From assembly GCA_945861845.1 (NCBI GenBank), contig CAMAWS010000108.1, forward strand, positions 1 to 8,522: a stretch of DNA of 8,522 bases, read 5' to 3'. The DNA is from Candidatus Sulfopaludibacter sp. SbA3 (GTDB taxonomy: Bacteria > Acidobacteriota > Terriglobia > 20CM-2-55-15). Shown here in pieces: positions 1 to 5,173 of this stretch. The notes under the pieces are model-generated. The model saw nothing but the letters and a program-made list of their open reading frames with translations, had not been told where the DNA came from and searched no databases. Both the position numbers and the translations under genes were made by a program. Positions within the stretch are counted from its first letter, which is position 1. Each line of letters begins with the position of its first letter.

Positions 1-318
1 CTGTTCCGAATTTGATAAAAAGCGGCTGCCGAATTCGATCGAGGAAAGCTCAAGCGCAGCCTTTCTTTTGTCCACTTCGGCAAGTACAAACACATGCCTG
101 TCACCATCGGCCCGGTGTGTCAGCATGTATTTGCCACGCCTGACAAGCAGATTCCCGATCTTGACGTTGGTCCCGATGATCACTTCGCCGGTCTTGCTCA
201 CCCTGAAAGTTCTATCCGTAGGTCCCTCGCCATGATCGCCGTCGTGGAAGGCCCTGAGCGATCCGCTGCCAACCAGGACTACACAGAGAATGCCGGCTAC
301 CGTTAGTGCAATTTTCAC
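1..318 (-). CDS. Secreted protein of unknown function, GTG start, 3' end beyond window
   Basis: The minus strand reads 106 codons without a stop from a GTG at 318 to the window edge, so the C-terminus is missing. The GTG follows an AGGAG ribosome site (328-324) with 5 bases between, and it overlaps the TGA of the channel gene as GTGA, which supports translational coupling. Residues 1-24 form a signal peptide (M-K, then a hydrophobic stretch, then LRA-F). The mature part begins with a short His/Asp stretch (FHDGDHGEG). Residues 41-82 align with residues 39-87 of the secreted protein at 3733-4197: a Gly-x-Val pair, Ile-Gly, Gly-x-Tyr, His-Arg, Gly and a final Glu-Val are shared, with only one gap. 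The two are therefore probably paralogues. I recognise no characterised family. Its position last in an MCO/channel operon suggests a periplasmic role linked to metal stress, which is inference. Confidence 0.78.
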   Translation of the reverse strand, partial: MKIALTVAGILCVVLVGSGSLRAFHDGDHGEGPTDRTFRVSKTGEVIIGTNVKIGNLLVRRGKYMLTHRADGDRHVFVLAEVDKRKAALELSSIEFGSRFLSNSEQ

Positions 319-1676
319 GACGGCTCCTTTAGTTCAAAATTTACAATACCCACGCCTGAATTGTCAGAACCGAGCGCGGGAGCGCTGAGGCCGCCCTCCA
401 GGAGCAAGCTTTGAATGTCCACGGCTCGACGCCACATGCCAATTAAAGCATTGTCATAGTCTTCCTGAAGCTGCAGCAACGTCCGTTGAGCGATAAGCGC
501 CTGCGGGTACGCGGAGGCCATCTGCCGGAAACCTGACAGATATAGATCGTAGGCGCGCCTTGCGCGGGGCAACATTTCATTACGGTATCGCTCAACAATG
601 TTTCGCGTGTCCTGGTAGTTTCGGAATGCGGCGGCCAGGCGGCTCCGCAGCGACAACTGCACGCGTTCAATCTCGTGCTGCGCGCGTATGAGGTCGCCCC
701 GGGCAGCCTCAACGTTTCCCTGGTTGCGATTGAATAGCGGGATCTCGACTCCAACGGCGAATGAACCCTGCCTGCCGATGGCCCGGGGACCGGCTTCAAG
801 GCGCTCGCGATTATAGTGTGCGCCTGCCTGGATCTGGAGATCGGGAATGGATTGCCGTTGCGCTCGTCTTACCGCGAATTCGGCTCTGCCGAAGTCTGCA
901 TTTGCCGCCTTTACTTCCGGGCTGTCGCGCAGGAGAGTCTCCGTGACAGATTTCAGGTCGAGTGCGGGAATCTGCTCCAGGTCACCGGCGAGAGGTTGCA
1001 TTGCAAGGGAACCATCGCCGGTGGCGGCCGCAAGTTGACTCCAAATCTGTCCTTGCTCATTGCGCGCCCCGATAACGGCCAATTCGGCGTTCTGCTGATC
1101 GATCTCGATCTCCAGCACGTCAGGCAAGTCCGCCTGACCCACGTTCCGCAGTTGGCCAGACGTGACAACGGCTTCCTGAACGAGGGCCGCGAGCCGCGTA
1201 CGCACTTCCAATTTCCGCTGAACAGCCAAAGCCTGATAGAACAGTGCGCGGACGGCATTCAGGACTTTGAGTTTTTGGGCTTCCGCCTGAGCTTCGGCTT
1301 TCACGATTTCCTGTTCCGCGATTCTCTTGTTCAGCCCAAGCTTTCCGCCAAGCACAATGTCCTGCTGGACGATAAGACCGTACTCGCCGCCGCTGATGAC
1401 GGGACCGCGGCTGATTTCATCTCCCGTGACCGAGATGGTTGGGTTCGGGTAGGCGCCCGCTTGACGGCGCCTGCCCTGAGCGGACCGAATAGCCGCTTCA
1501 GCCTGCGCCAGCGTCGGATTCTTTTCGAGCGCAATCCTTTCGATGTCTTCGAGGCGAAGGGACGCGCTGGCAGAGGCCTGTCCTGAAGCAGAAGTCTGAG
1601 CGGCGGAAACTGAAATTGGAACAGCCACAAGTATCAGGAAAGCAGCCAGCCCGATGGTTGGTGATAGGCGCTTCAC
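315..1676 (-). CDS. TolC/CusC-type outer membrane efflux channel
   Basis: This 453-residue protein belongs to the outer membrane efflux protein (OEP/TolC) family, which forms the trimeric exit duct of RND tripartite pumps. I start it at GTG 1676, not at the in-frame ATG at 1838, because the GTG has a strong AAGGAGG site 7 bases upstream and is followed by a clear signal peptide (MKRLSPTIGLAAFLILVAVPIS, then VSA-A). The longer form would bury this behind 54 residues overlapping the MCO tail. There is no lipobox Cys, unlike E. coli CusC. The mature protein shows the two family repeats: the first begins with RLEDIERIALEKNP near 41 and contains QQDIVLGGKLGLNKR near 104-118, and the second begins near 242 and contains GVEIPLFNRNQGNVEAARG near 309-327. 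Both carry long Ala/Gln/Arg-rich helices typical of the coiled barrel. The start overlaps the MCO stop by 4 bases. The probable inner-membrane partner is the CusA-like pump at 7099-8522. Metal-efflux use is inferred from context. Confidence 0.93.
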   Translation of the reverse strand: MKRLSPTIGLAAFLILVAVPISVSAAQTSASGQASASASLRLEDIERIALEKNPTLAQAEAAIRSAQGRRRQAGAYPNPTISVTGDEISRGPVISGGEYGLIVQQDIVLGGKLGLNKRIAEQEIVKAEAQAEAQKLKVLNAVRALFYQALAVQRKLEVRTRLAALVQEAVVTSGQLRNVGQADLPDVLEIEIDQQNAELAVIGARNEQGQIWSQLAAATGDGSLAMQPLAGDLEQIPALDLKSVTETLLRDSPEVKAANADFGRAEFAVRRAQRQSIPDLQIQAGAHYNRERLEAGPRAIGRQGSFAVGVEIPLFNRNQGNVEAARGDLIRAQHEIERVQLSLRSRLAAAFRNYQDTRNIVERYRNEMLPRARRAYDLYLSGFRQMASAYPQALIAQRTLLQLQEDYDNALIGMWRRAVDIQSLLLEGGLSAPALGSDNSGVGIVNFELKEPS

Positions 1677-3100
1677 TGCCCAGCCTCCTTGCTCTTTTTC
1701 ATTTCCATGATCCTGTCGTAGAGATCCGGAGGCAAAACGCGTACGAGGGTCATCATTCCCATCATCGAACCGGTCCAGTCTTTCCGCAGGCCGAACACTT
1801 CCGGCTTGCCGGCGACCATCGCATCCATCGGCATCCACATGTCCTGAGGAAATCCCGGGACCTTCTGAGCGTCTTCACTGGTCATGCCGGGCATGACGTG
1901 ACCTTCATGTTCTGCTGCTGGCGGGTTTGCCGGCTGCGGCGATTGGGATTGCAGGGGACCAGGTGATGCCATCAATCCAGCCGCTGGGCCACCGACCAAT
2001 GGTGAGGTCGCCCGTTCCCGGTCCGCTGCCAGGCCGAGGCCTCTTCCGAGTCCTGGACCAAGATCCTCATCCAGAGCATTGCCCTGGCGGACGATCCCCA
2101 TACCTTCCTCCATTCCCATGCCTGTGTGGGCCCCTGTGCCCATGTGCGACATCGGTCCGACCATCGACACCATCTGGTTCATCATGTGATGTGGCAAATG
2201 GCAGTGCAGCATCCAGTCGCCAATGTATTTCGCCTCGAATTCTACATCGCGAGCCTGAGCCACTCCGACGAGCACCGTGTTTTCCCTAACCCAGGCCGAT
2301 TCGGGAATTCGTCCACTTTCCGTGCCGGTCACGACGAACTGATTGCCATGTAGGTGCATGGGATGATGGTCCATGCCAAGATTCACAAACCGTATACGGA
2401 CTCGCTCGCCATGTTTTACAAGCATCGGCGTGGTGGCGGGACCGGCCTTACCATTGATCGTCAACCAGTTGAATTCCATCGAAAGCGTGTTGGGCACCGT
2501 GTTGTTGGGAAGGAGCGCCCATTCCTGAAGAATGAGGCCGAAGTCGCGGTCCACTCTCGGCCTGTAGGCGTCTTTAGGATGGATGATGAAAAAACCGATC
2601 ATACCCATCATTTCCTGCATTGCGAAATGGGAGTGATAGAAGAAAGTTCCGTTCTGATGGACCGTGAACTCGTAGGTGTGCGCGCCGCCCGGTGGAACCG
2701 GGTCCTGGCCGAGACCCGGCACTCCATCCTGGTCCATTGGGACTTCCAAGCCGTGCCAGTGCACGGCCGTCATTTCAGGCAGGTTGTTGTGAAACATGAC
2801 CCGCACCCGGTCGCCCTCGTTGACTTCAATGGCCGGGCCGGGCACGCTGCCGTTGTAACCCCACGCATCAACCACTTTTCCGGGAAGGAATTCTGTCCGC
2901 ACGACCTCTGATATGAGGTGGAACTCCTTAACGCCGTCCACCATTTGAAATGGAAGCTTGGGCAGATCCGGCGTCGCACAGGCGACGCTGCTGGTGTTTT
3001 CCGTATCCGCTTGTTCCTGCGCAACGCCCGAGCGGGGCAGTATAAATAGGCCCGTTCCCAGCGACGCCAGTTTCGCTATGAAACTTCTCCTGTTACTCAT
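1673..3100 (-). CDS. Two-domain multicopper oxidase with Tat signal and Met-rich C-terminal tail
   Basis: The protein has 475 residues and starts at ATG 3100, with AGGAG at 3113-3109 (8-base spacing). The N-terminus carries a twin-arginine motif (NRRSFIAK, residues 3-10) and a hydrophobic stretch, so it is probably exported folded by Tat. All four copper motifs are present: HWHG at 114-117, YHSH at 155-158, HPMHLHG at 246-252 and HCH at 299-301 with His305 and Met310. The expected type 1 ligands are His246, Cys300, His305 and axial Met310; the other His residues fit the T2/T3 cluster. Only two cupredoxin domains fit between residues 75 and 317, so this is a two-domain MCO, not a CopA/CueO-like three-domain enzyme. 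Residues 318-475 form an extra tail: a Gly/Met/His-rich part (GMGMEEGMG), a Pro-rich linker, then a Met-rich segment (DMWMPMDAM, GSMMGMM) ending in a charged helix. Likely role: periplasmic Cu(I) oxidation. Substrate and function are inferred from motifs and the neighbouring efflux genes. Confidence 0.93.
   Translation of the reverse strand: MSNRRSFIAKLASLGTGLFILPRSGVAQEQADTENTSSVACATPDLPKLPFQMVDGVKEFHLISEVVRTEFLPGKVVDAWGYNGSVPGPAIEVNEGDRVRVMFHNNLPEMTAVHWHGLEVPMDQDGVPGLGQDPVPPGGAHTYEFTVHQNGTFFYHSHFAMQEMMGMIGFFIIHPKDAYRPRVDRDFGLILQEWALLPNNTVPNTLSMEFNWLTINGKAGPATTPMLVKHGERVRIRFVNLGMDHHPMHLHGNQFVVTGTESGRIPESAWVRENTVLVGVAQARDVEFEAKYIGDWMLHCHLPHHMMNQMVSMVGPMSHMGTGAHTGMGMEEGMGIVRQGNALDEDLGPGLGRGLGLAADRERATSPLVGGPAAGLMASPGPLQSQSPQPANPPAAEHEGHVMPGMTSEDAQKVPGFPQDMWMPMDAMVAGKPEVFGLRKDWTGSMMGMMTLVRVLPPDLYDRIMEMKKSKEAGQ
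1684..1690 (-). promoter_or_regulatory. Strong ribosome binding site deciding the channel gene start
   Basis: AAGGAGG on the minus strand lies 7 bases upstream of GTG 1676 and inside the last codons of the multicopper oxidase gene. It is a full match to the anti-SD sequence and is the main reason for choosing the GTG start over upstream in-frame codons. Confidence 0.8.
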
Positions 3101-3148
3101 GAAAGAAACTCCTGAAAAGAAATCGTCTTAAGAAAAAGCGTGAGGGAG

Positions 3149-3169
3149 CCACCGTTCAAGAACGGGTGG
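3149..3169 (-). other. Intercistronic hairpin between small secreted gene and MCO gene
   Basis: The 82-base gap holds an inverted repeat that can pair 3149-3156 with 3161-3169: 8 pairs, one bulged G at 3164 and a CAAG loop on the plus strand. In the minus-strand transcript it lies between the stop of the small gene (3183) and the MCO ribosome site (3113). No T-run follows directly; a short CTTTTTCTT lies about 10 bases further on, so it could be a weak attenuator or an mRNA-stabilising element. This is structure seen by eye only. Confidence 0.35.
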
Positions 3170-3182
3170 TTTCAGGATGGAG

Positions 3183-3560
3183 TCAGATTCGGAGTACGAG
3201 TTTCAGCGCGTCTGGAGGCGCCGAGCTTTGTGGAGGGGGTTCCGCACTCAACGACGCCCCCACCGGGACATATTGCAGATGAGCGGATGGAACAATCCCT
3301 TGCAGCGCCGTCAACAGTGAGGCGCACTTGATGGCCGGTCCGGCATCGGACTTAATTGCCGGCCCCTGGCCACAGGAATCGGAATCATGGTTCGAGGGAT
3401 TCTCGTCGGCTGGAGAGCTGGCTCCTTCGTGGCAAGCCGGCTTTGCGCTCGCAGGCGCCGCCACATCAGCCGCCGCATTAACGTGCGCGGCCAAGCACCA
3501 GCCCCCGCATTGCAGGTGCATTAGGATCACAGCGATGAGCACGGAGCACAAACTCTTCAG
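3183..3560 (-). CDS. Small Cys-containing secreted protein, non-ATG start
   Basis: I place the start at CTG 3560, giving 125 residues. The reading frame is closed by TAA at 3575-3573, and no ATG or GTG lies between that stop and the signal peptide; the only candidates are CTG 3560 and TTG 3551. The CTG has an SD-like AAGGTGG exactly 7 bases upstream and yields a proper signal peptide: MKSLC, a hydrophobic core, then WCLA-A near residue 25. TTG would drop the Lys and lengthen the spacing to 16 bases. The mature part is Ala/Pro/Ser-rich and contains C43-H44, H58, C63 and C79, plus a small duplication (GPAIK at 67-71 and 75-79 around SDA). I recognise no family. Being first in the MCO-channel operon, it may be a periplasmic metal-binding or accessory protein, but the spread-out Cys/His residues make no known motif. 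Confidence 0.68.
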   Translation of the reverse strand: MKSLCSVLIAVILMHLQCGGWCLAAHVNAAADVAAPASAKPACHEGASSPADENPSNHDSDSCGQGPAIKSDAGPAIKCASLLTALQGIVPSAHLQYVPVGASLSAEPPPQSSAPPDALKLVLRI

Positions 3561-3567
3561 TGGATTG

Positions 3568-3574
3568 CCACCTT
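3568..3574 (-). promoter_or_regulatory. SD-like site supporting a CTG start
   Basis: AAGGTGG on the minus strand differs from AAGGAGG at one base and sits 7 bases before CTG 3560. The same bases also contain a GTG that opens a 5-codon frame ending in a TGA overlapping the CTG (CTGA), which may be chance. Confidence 0.5.
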
Positions 3575-3588
3575 AAAAAATTTCTCAG

Positions 3589-3597
3589 AGCATATCA
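3589..3597 (-). promoter_or_regulatory. Possible extended -10 promoter for the minus-strand MCO operon
   Basis: The minus strand reads TGATATGCT at 3597-3589, an extended -10 (TG-N-TATGCT) placed about 15 bases before the SD-like site at 3574. No convincing -35 was found at the usual distance. If real, the 5' leader is very short. This is the best candidate in the divergent gap but rests on pattern alone. Confidence 0.25.
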
Positions 3598-3638
3598 CCT
3601 GTGTCGCGCGATCGTCCACAGCCATGCCGGAAGGCGCC

Positions 3639-3655
3639 TGTGACGAATTGTCGCA
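3639..3655. promoter_or_regulatory. Imperfect palindrome in divergent control region
   Basis: TGTGAC-GAATT-GTCGCA is an inverted repeat with 5 of 6 arm positions matching, lying in the 172-base gap between the two divergent operons. It resembles CusR/CopR-type copper boxes (TGAC arms around an AT-rich centre) but has a 5-base centre where that box would have 6, so the identity of any binding protein is open. It is placed so that one regulator could serve both operons. Confidence 0.3.
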
Positions 3656-3675
3656 AAATCTCAGATGAGCCCGTG

Positions 3676-3692
3676 GCACAAGGATTGCACAA
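3676..3692 (+). repeat. Short direct repeat with 11-base period
   Basis: GCACAA occurs at 3676-3681 and again at 3687-3692, one helical turn apart, upstream of the plus-strand operon. OmpR-type response regulators often bind direct repeats of this spacing. The unit is short and could arise by chance. I found no clear -35/-10 pair for the plus-strand operon near it. Confidence 0.22.
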
Positions 3693-3732
3693 CCTGCATT
3701 GGCGGCGAACCGTAGCTGCCGAGGAGAAAGCC

Positions 3733-4197
3733 ATGAGAAACATTCTTGGGAGTCCAACGTGGATCGCGGTGGTGGCGGGTTTACTGTTGGGGGCGGGTGC
3801 CCTAACCGCCGCGCAACACGAACACAAGACCACGCAGATGGCCGTCGGATCGAAAGGTGACGTCACATTCACCGCTGAAACCAGAATCGGCGATATAACC
3901 CTCAAGCCGGGACGATACTACATAGAGCATCGCGTCGAAGGCACGCTTCAACCGAGAAGAGTGGCAGGTCATTATCTCCACTTCACGGAAGTGACGGCAG
4001 AGGAACACCAAAAGCGCCAGGGCGCTCGCGAGGCGATAGGTGAATACACCGTGGCTCATCCCGGGGAAATTCAATGCGAGTTGCAGGCGCTGACGAAAAA
4101 AGCGGCAAAAACCACCGTTTTTACCACTACAGAAAATGGGATTTACCGCATCACGCGAATTGAGATCGCGGGAGAAAATATGGCCCACATCTTTTGA
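3733..4197 (+). CDS. Secreted protein of unknown function, related to the left-edge protein
   Basis: The chosen start is ATG 3733, with AGGAG at 3722-3726 (6-base spacing), giving 154 residues. An upstream in-frame start at 3601 would add 44 residues of non-signal sequence across the control region. Residues 1-27 are a signal peptide (MRN, hydrophobic core, LTA-A), followed by a His-rich HEH. A core at 39-87 (GDVTF, RIGDITLKPGRYYIEHRVEG, HYLHFTEV) matches the protein at 1-318. The C-terminal half contains one Cys (115), a Lys-rich stretch and TTTENGIYRITRIEIAGEN near 131-149, which I recall as a recurring ending in Acidobacteriota hypothetical proteins. The beta-rich pattern suggests a small sandwich fold. 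It is the first gene of the plus-strand operon, 66 bases before the second MCO. Function is unknown; a periplasmic role in the copper response is inferred from position. Confidence 0.8.
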   Translation: MRNILGSPTWIAVVAGLLLGAGALTAAQHEHKTTQMAVGSKGDVTFTAETRIGDITLKPGRYYIEHRVEGTLQPRRVAGHYLHFTEVTAEEHQKRQGAREAIGEYTVAHPGEIQCELQALTKKAAKTTVFTTTENGIYRITRIEIAGENMAHIF

Positions 4198-4263
4198 TTG
4201 GTACAGCACGAATCGTTGTGATCGCAGGCTTGTCCTGTGGCCGCCTGGCCGGGGGAGGCTGTA

Positions 4264-5139
4264 ATGAAAGCGTTCGTTTTGTCATGTTGTTCAATATTGC
4301 TGCTTGCCGTGGTGGCGCACGGTGAAGAACGGCAATTTGTGCTCGTTGCCTCCGCTGCTCCGTGGCAGATCGCCCCAGGGCGGATGGTTATGGCCTATTC
4401 GTACAACCAGACGGTGCCTGGACCAGAGATTCGCGGCAATGCCGGAGATGTTTTTCGCATCATGCTTGTGAACAACTTGCCGGTCCCAACGACGATCCAC
4501 TGGCACGGAGTCGCGGTTCCAAACGACATGGACGGTGTGCCTGGGGTTACTGGCCCCGTAGTGAATCCCGGACAAACCTTTACTTATGTCTTCCATGCTC
4601 CTTCACCCGGAACCTACTGGTACCACCCTCACGCAAACAGCGCAGACCAGATCTCGATGGGGCTTTACGGCCTGCTGATTGTTGATCCTCCCGCAGACGC
4701 GCCTCGCAAGTATGACCGTGAGGTTTCCATGGTCATTGGCGAGTACGGAAGCATGATGGGTGCCGGAGTGAGTGGAAGGGGCGGAATGGGCGGGATGGCT
4801 GGCGGCACCGCCAGCACACTTCTGATCAACGGCAAAACGGCGCCCGCTATCCCCGACCTTCGAATCCGGTACGGCGAACGCGTTCTATTCCGGATGGTCA
4901 ACACGGGCAACATGGTCCACCCCATGCATGTTCACGGCCTCCATTGGACCATCGTGGCGACCGATGGATTTGACCTGCAGACGCCATATAAGAAGGATAC
5001 GGTTCCGATCAACGCCGGAGAACGTTACGATGGCATTCTCGAAGCGGACAACAAGGGAATCTGGATGGTCCACTGCCATAATCTGGACCACGTTACCGAT
5101 TTATCCACAGGCCTCATCTTCAATCTTGTCGTGGATTAG
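4264..5139 (+). CDS. Second two-domain multicopper oxidase, axial Met apparently absent
   Basis: The protein has 291 residues from ATG 4264, preceded by GGAGG at 4254-4258 (5-base spacing); an in-frame GTG at 4237 has no such site. Residues 1-20 form a Sec-type signal peptide with no twin Arg. Copper motifs: HWHG at 79-82, YHPH at 120-123, HPMHVHG at 219-225, and HCH at 270-272 with His276. The protein ends right after domain 2, so it is a minimal two-domain MCO. Between the domains lies a Gly/Met loop (SGRGGMGGMAGG, about 170-181). The residue ten after Cys271, where T1 sites usually have Met (Leu or Phe in some), is Ser281; the surrounding HVTDLSTGL does not offer a Met. The T1 site may thus be altered, with higher redox potential or weaker binding. 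It lies 34 bases before htrA and 66 after the secreted protein gene. Likely periplasmic Cu(I) oxidase or related enzyme; substrate unknown. Confidence 0.92.
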   Translation: MKAFVLSCCSILLLAVVAHGEERQFVLVASAAPWQIAPGRMVMAYSYNQTVPGPEIRGNAGDVFRIMLVNNLPVPTTIHWHGVAVPNDMDGVPGVTGPVVNPGQTFTYVFHAPSPGTYWYHPHANSADQISMGLYGLLIVDPPADAPRKYDREVSMVIGEYGSMMGAGVSGRGGMGGMAGGTASTLLINGKTAPAIPDLRIRYGERVLFRMVNTGNMVHPMHVHGLHWTIVATDGFDLQTPYKKDTVPINAGERYDGILEADNKGIWMVHCHNLDHVTDLSTGLIFNLVVD

Positions 5140-5173
5140 GGCGACAGAGGGTGTATGAGCAAAGGAGGCAGAC

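Noticed and set aside
94..306. 70-codon plus-strand frame at the left edge
   Set aside because: It lies wholly antisense to the GTG-started secreted protein, which has better support from SD site, overlap, signal peptide and paralogue.
816..1586. 256-codon plus-strand frame antisense to the channel gene
   Set aside because: The minus strand is a clear TolC-family protein. The plus-strand product has no recognisable motif or SD-supported start.
1677..1838. N-terminal extension of the channel gene to an ATG at 1838
   Set aside because: The extra 54 residues lie inside the MCO gene, look non-natural and would block the signal peptide; the GTG at 1676 has a strong SD site.
2354..2911. 185-codon plus-strand frame inside the MCO gene
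   Set aside because: The minus strand there encodes the copper-binding motifs of the MCO, and the many His residues in the plus frame are an antisense echo of those codons.
3685..3717. Sigma-70 promoter for the plus-strand operon (TTGCAC as -35)
   Set aside because: No acceptable -10 hexamer occurs 16-18 bases downstream.
3601..3732. N-terminal extension of the plus-strand secreted protein gene
   Set aside because: The extra 44 residues run across the control region and would precede a signal peptide; the ATG at 3733 has AGGAG at good spacing.
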